The notes under the pieces were generated by a model, which saw only the letters and a program-made list of their open reading frames with translations, ran no database searches and was not told the origin of the DNA. From NCBI RefSeq assembly GCF_009800965.1, contig NZ_WUAF01000009.1:1-64000 (forward strand): DNA of 64,000 nt. Direction: 5' to 3'. Below are positions 1 through 7,451 of this stretch, one piece after another. This DNA comes from Cognatazoarcus halotolerans (GTDB lineage Bacteria; Pseudomonadota; Gammaproteobacteria; Burkholderiales; Rhodocyclaceae). The translations under genes and the position numbers were made by a program. Position 1 is the stretch's first letter; each line of letters begins with the position of its first letter.

Positions 1-148
1 GCGTCCTCCGATGCGCGATTCGGCACCTCGAATCGAATTGAAAAATCAAATCTCGCCGTGAAGTCGCCATGAAAATTACGCTGGGGCCCTTTGCTGGTGA
101 GGAGTCTGGCGCTTTTGCATCACCCTGCTAACGGACAGTCCGAGTCCG
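1..148. other. Upstream region of first gene, possible broken 5' end
   Basis: No complete gene is seen here. An ATG at 69 opens a 20-codon reading frame (MKITLGPFAGEE...) that stops at 129-131. The frame used by the gene downstream is open only from about 101. The amino-acid texture of both pieces looks coding, so a frameshift near 100-130 that split an originally longer N-terminus is possible. No promoter stands out. Confidence 0.3.
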
Positions 149-574
149 TTGCTTGTGTTGCCTGATTCACCGCGCCGTCTCCGCGAATTCGTGGAAACAT
201 TCGCAAAGCATTTCCGTCGAGAACTTCATTTCGACGTTGTGCCGTTCGACGCGGCCGAAACGACTCGTAGCCCCGGCTATATCCCGTACGAAGCCTATTT
301 GTTCCACGAGGTTGCAAGAGACCTCTTCGAAGTCGACAAACCAGTCAAACATCGTTGTATCGGCGCCTGCGGCTTTCGCTGGTACGAATGGTCAGACGCT
401 CCGGCTAGTTGGTCACTTCAATGGGCGTGGTTTCATCCTTACTTTCGCGCACGCGGTCATCTGTCGAAATCTTGGCCCCTCTTCATAGAAAAGTACGGCG
501 CTTTTCATCTGCAGCAACCTTTCTCGGCCGCGATGGAGAAGTTTCTTGAAAAACACCCCATCGGCAATCCCTAA
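149..574 (+). CDS. GNAT-like hypothetical protein, possibly N-terminally truncated
   Basis: A 141-residue protein read from a TTG at 149 (a GTG lies at 155; no ATG is near). The C-terminal half (GACGFRW... LQWAWFHPYFRARGHL... WPLF...KYG.FHLQQPFS..M..FL) resembles the central strand-turn and acyl-CoA-binding part of GNAT N-acetyltransferase folds, as seen in several uncharacterised small proteins. The N-terminal half is not recognised. The stop codon at 572-574 is only about 10 bp from the edge of an insertion sequence. The weak start, lack of an obvious ribosome site and possible upstream frameshift make it uncertain that the gene is intact. Substrate unknown. Confidence 0.55.
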   Translation: MLVLPDSPRRLREFVETFAKHFRRELHFDVVPFDAAETTRSPGYIPYEAYLFHEVARDLFEVDKPVKHRCIGACGFRWYEWSDAPASWSLQWAWFHPYFRARGHLSKSWPLFIEKYGAFHLQQPFSAAMEKFLEKHPIGNP

Positions 575-596
575 CATGGCGTATATGGACTCCCCC

Positions 597-840
597 GTAA
601 ATCAAGACGGATCGTGTTTTTGACTTTCCGGGATGAATCACCTGCAGTCGTATATCCGGCATCTGTGGTGGGTTCTGAGTGACCCGTGCCGACATGGAAT
701 CTGCCCGCGAAGCGCCAATCGTTACAAGCGGCTGCTGGAGAGCCGGAAGAGTTATCGGCGTTCTGTCGCGTGGGTGTGACCCGGTTTGCCATGATGAGCG
801 ATCAGTCTCGGCGCAAGGGTGAGAAGAAAGGGTGAATCGG
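597..840 (-). ncRNA. Candidate bridge/seek RNA region of the IS1111 element
   Basis: This 244-bp segment between the transposase stop and the inverted repeat carries no plausible gene. In IS1111-group elements the RNA that pairs with donor and target DNA is encoded in the non-coding region 3' of the transposase gene, which is this position and orientation. The assignment is by position only; the secondary structure was not computed. Confidence 0.4.
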
Positions 841-1926
841 TCAGGCGGCGATGGCAAAGGCGGTACGTTCGAACTTCTTGTTCGGGCGCGGTTGCGGATT
901 GCCATAAGCGGTGTGGTCACGCAGGACCGCATAGCAGATACGGGCAAGTTTGTTGGCGAGCGCGCAGGCAGCCTTGTTGTGGTTGGTGCGCTGCTGCACC
1001 TCGGTTGCCCAGGCGCGCAGTCCATCGAGGGGTCGGCTCGCATTTCGGGCCAGCGCCGCTGCCCGCAGCACGGCGCGGGCGCCATGGGTAAGCAGCATCC
1101 TCAGATAGCGGTCTCCCCGCTTCGAAATCCTGCCGAGCTTTCGGGTACTTCCCGACGAGTATTCCTTGGGGGTGAGCCCGAACCAGCTCGCGAAATGGCG
1201 GGCATCCTTGAAGTGCGTCACGTCACCGCCGGTAGCCGCCACCATCGCCGTCGCGGTCAGCAGGCCGATGCCTGGCACCGACATCAGTTGCGTGCACGCG
1301 GCACTGTGCCTCGCCAGTTCGGTGAATTCCCGCTCCAACTGTGCGATGCGTTGTTCGAGCAGACGGATCTCCTCGATGAGCAGTCGCATCGGTTCGCGGA
1401 TCAGCGCGGGCACCGGCGAGCGCGGATCGGCCAGTACGCGGCTGATCGCCTCGACACCGGTGCGTGCACCTTGCGGGATGCTCAAGCCGAACTCCCGGCA
1501 GAAGCCACGCAATGCATTGATGCGCGAAGTACGGGTACTCATCCACAGCGACCGAATTCGATGCAGGCCCTGCAGCGCTTGCTGTTCGACGGACTTCACA
1601 CGCACCGGGTCGATGTCAGCCGCGCGGGCTGCTTCGAGCAAGGCGCGGGCGTCGGCGGCATCGGTCTTGTTGCGCCTGACGTAAGCTCGGATATAGGCCG
1701 CGGGCAGCAGTCGTACCTCGATACCAAGCGAATTGAGCCAGCGTGCCCAGTGATGCGCCGAACCGCAGGCTTCCATGATGACAAGCGAGACGTTGCGATT
1801 AGCAAACCAGCGCTCGAACTGGGTTCGGGTGAGCCGGTGATTTTCGATCACACGCCAGGAAGAATCGGCGACGGCGAGTTGAAAGACGCTCTTGGCCAGA
1901 TCGACGGCAACAGTAGTAGCATGCAT
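841..1926 (-). CDS. IS110-family transposase (DEDD recombinase)
   Basis: A 361-residue protein from the ATG at 1926, preceded by AGGAGGAG; the frame extends further upstream but without a better start. The N-terminal RuvC-like DEDD domain shows VAVDLAKSVF (Asp), VIMEACGS (Glu) and NKTDAADARAL (two Asp). A coiled-coil segment follows (RLLEQRIAQLEREF), then the Transposase_20 domain with LMSVPGIGLLTA and the GLTPKEYSSG box that holds the catalytic serine of the family. All hallmark motifs are intact, so the element may still be active. It catalyses site-preferring insertion guided by an RNA made from the element itself (family knowledge). Confidence 0.93.
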   Translation of the reverse strand: MHATTVAVDLAKSVFQLAVADSSWRVIENHRLTRTQFERWFANRNVSLVIMEACGSAHHWARWLNSLGIEVRLLPAAYIRAYVRRNKTDAADARALLEAARAADIDPVRVKSVEQQALQGLHRIRSLWMSTRTSRINALRGFCREFGLSIPQGARTGVEAISRVLADPRSPVPALIREPMRLLIEEIRLLEQRIAQLEREFTELARHSAACTQLMSVPGIGLLTATAMVAATGGDVTHFKDARHFASWFGLTPKEYSSGSTRKLGRISKRGDRYLRMLLTHGARAVLRAAALARNASRPLDGLRAWATEVQQRTNHNKAACALANKLARICYAVLRDHTAYGNPQPRPNKKFERTAFAIAA

Positions 1927-2012
1927 GACGGACTCCTCCTTCTGAAAACCGATCCCCATCCCCATGAGCACCGGTGGCGCCCATTGGGCGCGCAAAAGGA
2001 GGGGGAGTCCAT

Positions 2013-2385
2013 CCCATCATTCAACCTCGCTCCATTCGGTCGCTGGGCGCTACGCGATGAGGCCGCGCAGCAACTTCGGGGTTCGGTCTAGCATTGGTGC
2101 ATCTGCTCGGTGGATGGCGGAAGTGATCCGTGAACCAGCATTCCACCCCACGCGAACTGACCGGCCCCTTCGGCCGATCAGTTGTCACCAGCGTTTGACT
2201 TGGAGCGTCAGCTGTCTTTCGGAACCGGCCGTTTAGTTGCCGAAAATCCCACCGGCGGAATTGGGTCGAAACCCGCCTTGGCTGGTCCAGCAGCCAACCA
2301 TGCACACTTTCCACAATGGCGGCACTGCCCGACCCGCTCCCGGAGATCCTTGCGGAGCCCGCAACGCTCAGCGCCACCTACCCCT
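2013..2385. other. Intergenic accessory DNA with a 12-bp-stem hairpin
   Basis: No supported gene. At 2155-2183 there is an inverted repeat, AACTGACCGGCC / CCTTC / GGCCGATCAGTT, with one mismatch. It could end transcription or be a recombination-type hairpin, but no T-run follows. The stretch 2018-2092 just outside the insertion sequence can fold into a long imperfect hairpin; see findings for its similarity to an integron attC site. Confidence 0.35.
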
Positions 2386-2760
2386 TCAGCCGAGATAGAC
2401 CGCCCGGAAATCATTGACGTTGGTCAGCATAGGTCCGATCACGACCGAGTCGCCGAGAGCTTCGAAGAATGCATGGGCGTCCTTGCGGGCGTGGGAATCG
2501 GCGGGCCGGATTCCGAGCGCCCAGGCGCGTGCCAGGGTATCCGACGTGACCACCGCACCGGCGATTTCCTCGCCACCGTCTACGCCGTCGGTATCGCCCG
2601 CCAGCGCGTGGACGCCGGGTTCCGCGTTGAGTGCCAACACGAGCGACAGCAGGAACTCGACGTTACGGTGGCCCCGGCCGTCGCGTTGGGCGATGTCGGC
2701 GCCACCGTTTTCCATCCGGGCCGCACCTGCCAGGCGGGCGCGCCGACGATCCGGCCTCCG
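2386..2760 (-). pseudogene. Glycerate 2-kinase C-terminal remnant (MOFRL domain)
   Basis: The minus-strand frame reads GRGHRNVEFLLSLVLAL, then GVHALAGDTDGVDGGEE and ends GPMLTNVNDFRAVYLG. This is the MOFRL domain that forms the C-terminus of glycerate 2-kinase/hydroxypyruvate reductase-type enzymes (GckA/TtuD), usually about 420 residues long. An in-frame stop lies at about 2761-2763 and only some 110 residues of homology remain. The N-terminal nucleotide-binding domain is absent. The conserved GRGGRN loop reads GRGHRN here. The adjacent insertion sequence suggests decay or deletion in this region. The residues are clear, the loss of function is inferred. Confidence 0.72.
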
Positions 2761-2920
2761 TCACCGATCCCGAGTTGAAGGTGAGAGCCACGACATGGCC
2801 TCCTGCCGTAGACGCCTCAACGATGCCGACCATCACTTCCGGCCACCCCGCTTCCCCGACTATCATGATCCCCTTTTGCGGTGCACAAGCGATTCGCGCC
2901 GCCCGGCGGAGCACACCAGC

Positions 2921-3847
2921 ATGGAAACCCTTACCGACTACGGCAACGGCGTCGTCGCCATCGACTCCGGCTACCTGCGCCCGCAGCTGGCAGCCATTCA
3001 CCTGATCGAAAGCGAGGGCCGCGCGGCCTTTGTCGATACGGCCAATCATTCGGCCCTGCCACGTGCGCTGGCGGCGCTCGAAGCGCGGGGGCTGACGAAG
3101 GAGTCGGTCGACTACGTAATCCTCACCCACATCCACCTCGACCATGCCGGTGCCGCCGGCCTGATGATGGATGCCTTTCCCAACGCCCGCCTTGTGGTGC
3201 ATCCGCGCGGTGCGCGGCACATGGCCGATCCGGCAAAGCTCATGGCCGGCGTCGAGGCCGTCTATGGCAAGGAGCGGGCGACGGTCCTCTACGGCGAGCT
3301 GCGTCCCGTGGCCCCGGAGCGAATCATCGAAGCCAGTGATGGCACCGTGCTGCGGCTCGGCCGGCGCGAGCTGCTGTGTATCGACACCCCGGGACATGCG
3401 AAGCACCACATCGCCATCGTCGATCGCGAGACGGCCGGCATTTTCACGGGAGACACCTTCGGCATCAGCTACCGGGAATTCGATGTGGATGGTCGGCCCT
3501 TCATCTTCCCTTCCACCACGCCTTCGCAATTCGATCCGGTGGAGATGCGCAACTCGGTGGAGCGCATGCTCGGGTTCGAGCCGCAGGCCGTCTATCTCAC
3601 CCACTACAGCCGCCTCGAACAGCCCCGCGCGCTGGCCGCCGACATGCTGCGCCGCATGGACGAATGTGTGCGCATCGCCCGCCGCCACGCCGACGATTGC
3701 GCGCGGGTCGAGAAGGAAACGGAAAGCTATCTGCTGGCCGAAGCGCGCGCGCACGGCTGCCAGCTGTCCGAGGATGAGATGCGGTCGATCCTGTCGCTGG
3801 ATCTGGAGCTGAATGCCCAGGGCCTGGTCATCTGGGCGAAGGGATAG
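2921..3847 (+). CDS. MBL-fold metallohydrolase
   Basis: A 308-residue metallo-beta-lactamase-fold protein, starting at METLTDYGNGVVAIDSG; the open frame extends upstream into non-homologous sequence. The zinc signature THIHLDHAG (HxHxDH) is intact. Further metal-ligand positions appear in DTPGHAKHHIAI, GIFTGDTF and the late YLTHYSR. The C-terminal 80 residues are helical (MLRRMDECVRIARRHADD), as in a subgroup of bacterial MBL proteins of unknown substrate. Hydrolysis of a thioester or similar bond is likely from the family, but the substrate cannot be read from the sequence. It lies 90 bp upstream of a class V aminotransferase in the same direction. Confidence 0.88.
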   Translation: METLTDYGNGVVAIDSGYLRPQLAAIHLIESEGRAAFVDTANHSALPRALAALEARGLTKESVDYVILTHIHLDHAGAAGLMMDAFPNARLVVHPRGARHMADPAKLMAGVEAVYGKERATVLYGELRPVAPERIIEASDGTVLRLGRRELLCIDTPGHAKHHIAIVDRETAGIFTGDTFGISYREFDVDGRPFIFPSTTPSQFDPVEMRNSVERMLGFEPQAVYLTHYSRLEQPRALAADMLRRMDECVRIARRHADDCARVEKETESYLLAEARAHGCQLSEDEMRSILSLDLELNAQGLVIWAKG

Positions 3848-3937
3848 CATACCGTGCGCGATCCGGCCCGCCCGCCGGCACAAACGGGCGGCGTTGGGAT
3901 AGTCTGGCGAATTCAGCATTTTCATGGAGCCTGCCCG

Positions 3938-5170
3938 ATGCCCCTGGACCTTGAATTCGTCCGCAGCTGTTTTCCCGCCTTTTCCGAGCCGACGCTGGCG
4001 TCGACAGCCTTCTTCGAGAACGCCGGCGGCTCGTACGCCTGCGAGGCGGTGATCCGCCGGCTCGATACCTACTACCGGCGGCTCAAGGTGCAGCCCTATG
4101 GCGCCTACCCTGCCTCGCGCGAGGCGGGCGAGTGGATGGACGAATCGTACCGGCGGCTCGCGCCCTATCTCGGCGTGCCGGAAGACTGGCTGCATTTCGG
4201 GCCCTCCACCTCGCAGAACACCTACGTGCTGGCCCAGGCTTTCCGGCGGCTGCTCTCGCCCGGCGACGAGATCGTCGTTACCAACCAGGACCATGAGGCC
4301 AACAGCGGCGTGTGGCGGCGCCTCGCTGCCGACGGCGTGGTGGTGCGCGAGTGGCAGGTGGATCGGCGAAGCGGCCATCTCGACCCCGCCGACCTAGCCC
4401 GGCTGCTCGGCCCGCGGACCCGGCTGGTGTGCCTCCCCCACTGCTCCAACATCGTCGCCGAAATCAACCCGGTGGCCGAGATCGTGGCGATGGTGCACGC
4501 GCACGGCGCACGCTGCGTGGTCGATGCGGTGTCGTACGCGGGGCATGGCCTGCCCGATGTGGGCGTGCTGGGTGCCGACGCCTATCTGTTTTCGCTTTAC
4601 AAGACCTTCGGACCGCACCAGGGCCTGATGGTGATCCGCCCCGATCTGCGCGACGCGCTGGGCAACGAGGCCCATTATTTCAACGCCGACCAGCCGCGCA
4701 AGTGCCTCGTCCCGGCCGGGCCGGACCATGCACAGGTCGCGGCCGCGGCGGGCATTGCCGACTACTTCGACGCACTCGACGCACATCACCACCCGGGTGC
4801 CGCCGCGGACAACCGGCCGGCGCGGGTGCGGGCGCTGCTGCACGACGCCGAGGCGGCGCCGCTCGGCCGCCTGCTCGACGGCCTGCATCGTCGCCCGGGG
4901 CTGCGCGTGCTCGGGCCCACAAATCCCGAAGGACGTGCCGCCACGGTGTCGGTGGTGCCCGACGGCAAGACACCGCTGGCGCTGGCTGAGGCGCTGGGCC
5001 AGCGCGGCCTGATGGTCGGCGCGGGTCACTTCTACGCGGTGCGGCTGCTCGAGGCGCTGGGCATCGACCCGGCGCGAGGGGTGTTGCGCATCTCGCTCGT
5101 CCATTACAACAGCGTCGAAGAGGTTGACCGACTGCTGGCGGCGCTCGACGAGGCGCTGGCGGCGCAGTGA
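3938..5170 (+). CDS. Class V aminotransferase, cysteine desulfurase-like
   Basis: A 410-residue PLP enzyme of the class V aminotransferase/cysteine desulfurase-like family. The ATG at 3938 follows GGAG at the right distance. Seen are the N-terminal FFENAGGSYAC turn, the cofactor region FGPSTSQNTYVLAQAF, the aspartate in RCVVDAVSYAGHG, and the PLP lysine in LFSLYKTFGPHQG. The active-site cysteine loop of true SufS/IscS proteins is not evident; the matching region near the end reads VGAGHFYAVRL. It is therefore probably not a cluster-assembly desulfurase, and a true SufS is encoded at 13195. Reaction unknown. The sigma-factor gene follows after 48 bp. Confidence 0.86.
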   Translation: MPLDLEFVRSCFPAFSEPTLASTAFFENAGGSYACEAVIRRLDTYYRRLKVQPYGAYPASREAGEWMDESYRRLAPYLGVPEDWLHFGPSTSQNTYVLAQAFRRLLSPGDEIVVTNQDHEANSGVWRRLAADGVVVREWQVDRRSGHLDPADLARLLGPRTRLVCLPHCSNIVAEINPVAEIVAMVHAHGARCVVDAVSYAGHGLPDVGVLGADAYLFSLYKTFGPHQGLMVIRPDLRDALGNEAHYFNADQPRKCLVPAGPDHAQVAAAAGIADYFDALDAHHHPGAAADNRPARVRALLHDAEAAPLGRLLDGLHRRPGLRVLGPTNPEGRAATVSVVPDGKTPLALAEALGQRGLMVGAGHFYAVRLLEALGIDPARGVLRISLVHYNSVEEVDRLLAALDEALAAQ

Positions 5171-5218
5171 TCCAGCCGCCGCTGCATAGCCGTCACGGGC
5201 GGACAGGATAGTCGCGGC

Positions 5219-6469
5219 ATGGCCACGGACCCGAACGAGCCGATCGCCGCTGCGCTGGAGCGCATCTACCGCAGCGAATCGCGGCGGGTGCTGTCCACGC
5301 TGATCCGCCTGCTCGGCGACTTCGATCTGGCCGAGGAGGCGCTGCACGAGGCCTTTCGCGCGGCGCTGGAGCAATGGCCACGCGATGGGGTGCCGTCGAA
5401 CCCGCGGGCCTGGCTGGTGTCGGCCGGCCGCTTCAAGGCGATCGATGCAGTACGCAGGAATGCGCGCTTTTCAGCGCTCGACGACCTCGAGGCCAACGGC
5501 CACGAGATTGCGGCCGAAGACGACAGCGCAAACGATGAAGAGATCGAGGACGACCGCCTGCGGCTGATCTTCACCTGCTGTCACCCTGCCCTCGCTGCCG
5601 ACGCGCAGGTGGCGCTGACGCTGCGCGAGGTGTGCGGCCTCACCACCGAGGAGATCGCTCACGCCTTCCTCACCCCGGTGCCGACCCTGGCCCAGCGCAT
5701 CGTGCGGGCCAAGGGCAAGATCCGCGACAGCCGCATCCCCTACGCCGTGCCGCAGCCGCAGGAGCTGGCAGAGCGGCTCGACAGCGTGCTGCGGGTCATC
5801 TACCTGGTGTTCAACGAAGGCTATTCCGCATCTGCGGGCGACGCCATCACCCGCCACGACCTGTCCGCCGAGGCCATTCGCCTCGCCAGGCTGCTTGCAG
5901 AGCTGCTACCGGAAGCCGAGGTGCACGGGCTGCTGGCGCTGATGCTGCTGCACGAATCGCGGCGCGCCGCGCGCACTACCGCCGAAGGCGAACTGGTCCT
6001 GCTCGAGGACCAGGACCGCAGCCTGTGGGACCGGGCGCAGATCGCCGAAGGCTGCACGCTGGTCGAGCAGGCGCTGGCCTCGCGCCGCTTCGGGCCCTAC
6101 AGTCTGCAGGCGGCGATCGCCGCAGTCACTGCCGAAGCGCCCTGCTTTGCCCAGACCGACTGGCGGGAGATCGTCGGGCTCTACGATGTGCTGCTGCGGG
6201 TCGAACCCTCGCCGGTGGTGGCGCTCAATCGCGCGGTGGCGGTGGCGATGCGCGACGGCCCGTCCGCCGGGCTGGCGCTGGTTGACGCGCTGCTGGCGGG
6301 GGGCGAGCTACACGACTATCGCTTTGCCCACGCCGCCCGCGCCGACATGTGTCGCCGCCTCGGTCGCAACGAGGAGGCCCGCGAAGCCTACCGGCAGGCA
6401 CTGGCGCTGACCCGGCAAGGCCCCGAGCAGCGCTTTCTGGCGCGCCGCCTGGCGGCACTCGGGGACTGA
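5219..6469 (+). CDS. ECF42-type RNA polymerase sigma factor
   Basis: A 416-residue sigma factor, far longer than a typical ECF factor (about 190). Sigma-2 lies at about 10-80 (LLGDFDLAEEALHEAFRAAL, NPRAWL.SAGRFKAID). Sigma-4 follows at about 115-175 (AQVALTLREVCGLTTEEIAHAFL, TLAQRIVRAKGKIR). The rest is a long helical/TPR-like C-terminal extension (DUF6596 type, with RVIYLVFNEGYSAS). The signature IFTCCHPAL is typical of ECF42 proteins, which lack a classic anti-sigma factor and are genetically linked to DGPF/YciI proteins. A DGPF gene is indeed found at 7049. The extension is thought to control the factor in cis. Confidence 0.92.
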   Translation: MATDPNEPIAAALERIYRSESRRVLSTLIRLLGDFDLAEEALHEAFRAALEQWPRDGVPSNPRAWLVSAGRFKAIDAVRRNARFSALDDLEANGHEIAAEDDSANDEEIEDDRLRLIFTCCHPALAADAQVALTLREVCGLTTEEIAHAFLTPVPTLAQRIVRAKGKIRDSRIPYAVPQPQELAERLDSVLRVIYLVFNEGYSASAGDAITRHDLSAEAIRLARLLAELLPEAEVHGLLALMLLHESRRAARTTAEGELVLLEDQDRSLWDRAQIAEGCTLVEQALASRRFGPYSLQAAIAAVTAEAPCFAQTDWREIVGLYDVLLRVEPSPVVALNRAVAVAMRDGPSAGLALVDALLAGGELHDYRFAHAARADMCRRLGRNEEAREAYRQALALTRQGPEQRFLARRLAALGD

Positions 6470-6627
6470 TCGGGGACGCGGCGGAACGGCCTCGGAATTT
6501 ATTTTTGCCGTCATGTCGAATCGGCGCGCGGCCATTCGACCAGATGTCAGGAACACCCGACATCCGGCTCGCCGGGCACTGATTGAACCAGCCCCGGGCC
6601 ACAACGCCGCAGCAAAGGAGACCCGCC

Positions 6628-7005
6628 ATGAACCACAATCCCGTCGTCTGGTTTGAAATCTACGTTCAGGACATCAATCGCGCGACCGCCTTCTACGAAA
6701 CCGTCCTCGGCATCAGGCTCGACAAGCTCGACGCACCGATTCCAGGCCTCGAGATGATGGCCTTCCCAATGCAGCAGGACTGCGTGGGCGCCGGTGGTGC
6801 GTTGGTGAAGATGGAGGGCATGTCCTCCGGGGGCACCAGCACCATCGTCTATTTCGCCTGCCAGGACTGCGCGATCGAGGCGGCCCGCGTCGCCGGCGCC
6901 GGCGGGCGCATCCATCAGGACAAGATGCCGATCGGCCAGTACGGGTTCATCGCGCTGGTACTCGACACCGAAGGCAACATGATCGGTCTTCATTCGATGA
7001 GCTGA
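6628..7005 (+). CDS. VOC family (glyoxalase/dioxygenase-fold) protein
   Basis: A 125-residue single-module protein of the vicinal oxygen chelate fold; the start ATG at 6628 has AAAGGAGA 9 bp upstream. Typical segments are WFEIYVQDINRATAFYETVLG at the N-terminus, AGGALVKMEG in the middle, and GFIALVLDTEGNMIGLHS at the C-terminus. The related VOC proteins often found next to ECF42/DGPF genes are PhnB-like or bleomycin-resistance-like and of unknown substrate. It lies between the sigma factor and the DGPF gene, so co-transcription in the module is likely. Confidence 0.88.
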   Translation: MNHNPVVWFEIYVQDINRATAFYETVLGIRLDKLDAPIPGLEMMAFPMQQDCVGAGGALVKMEGMSSGGTSTIVYFACQDCAIEAARVAGAGGRIHQDKMPIGQYGFIALVLDTEGNMIGLHSMS

Positions 7006-7048
7006 AGCCCGCCACCTGCGCACACGGTGGCAACCCAAGGAGCGCCCC

Positions 7049-7420
7049 ATGAAATACCTGTGTCTGGTCTATCTCGACGAAGCCCGTCTCGACGAACTGC
7101 CCGATGCCGACTGCGTGGCCTACGACCGCGAGATCCGCGAAAGCGGGCACTGCGTGGCCTCCGAGGCCCTGCAGTCGGTGCATACCGCCACCACGGTGCG
7201 GATCCGCAACGGCAAGCTCGGCATCACCGACGGCCCCTTTGCCGAAACCAAGGAACAGCTCGCCGGCTTCTACATGATCGAGGCGCGCGATCTGAACGAG
7301 GCGATCCGGGTGGCATCGGGCATTCCGCCGGCGCGGGTCGGCAGCATCGAGATCCGGCCGGTCAGGCCGATCCGCGAAACGGTCGCTGCGGCCGAGGCTG
7401 CACATACGCAACAGGATTGA
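7049..7420 (+). CDS. YciI/DGPF-domain protein
   Basis: A 123-residue YCII-related protein with a dimeric ferredoxin-like fold. It begins MKYLCLVYLDEARL and carries the DGPF signature in ITDGPFAETKEQLAGFYMIEA. DGPF proteins are the hallmark neighbours of ECF42 sigma factors and are proposed targets of their regulation. The gene has an AAGGAG ribosome site 8 bp before its ATG. The enzymatic role is unknown; related YciI proteins have a His-Asp pair that suggests hydrolase or isomerase activity. Confidence 0.92.
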   Translation: MKYLCLVYLDEARLDELPDADCVAYDREIRESGHCVASEALQSVHTATTVRIRNGKLGITDGPFAETKEQLAGFYMIEARDLNEAIRVASGIPPARVGSIEIRPVRPIRETVAAAEAAHTQQD

Positions 7421-7451
7421 TCCACCCGCCAAACCCTGCGAGGAAACAGCC

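Larger units (their letters stand above)
585..2012 (-). mobile_element. IS110-family (IS1111-group) insertion sequence
   Basis: A DEDD transposase gene on the minus strand is bracketed by a 12-bp perfect inverted repeat: ATGGACTCCCCC at 585-596 and GGGGGAGTCCAT at 2001-2012. IS1111-group members of the IS110 family carry such subterminal repeats a few bases inside the true ends, so the real termini are probably a few bases outside these coordinates. The length of about 1.43 kb is usual for the group. The 244-bp non-coding stretch 597-840 lies downstream of the transposase gene, where IS1111-group elements are known to encode their guide (bridge/seek) RNA. No target duplication is visible, as expected for IS110. 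Confidence 0.88.

Noticed and set aside
2414-2920. Upstream extension of the MBL-fold gene
   Set aside because: The frame is open for 169 more codons but the extension is antisense to the glycerate-kinase remnant and looks like shadow coding; homology starts at METLTDYG.
3938-5170. Class V enzyme considered as a second SufS/IscS
   Set aside because: The catalytic-cysteine loop is not present, and a complete SufS is encoded in the suf operon.
4394-5374. A 326-codon minus-strand frame over the aminotransferase and sigma-factor start
   Set aside because: It spans two well-supported plus-strand genes and has no recognisable domain.
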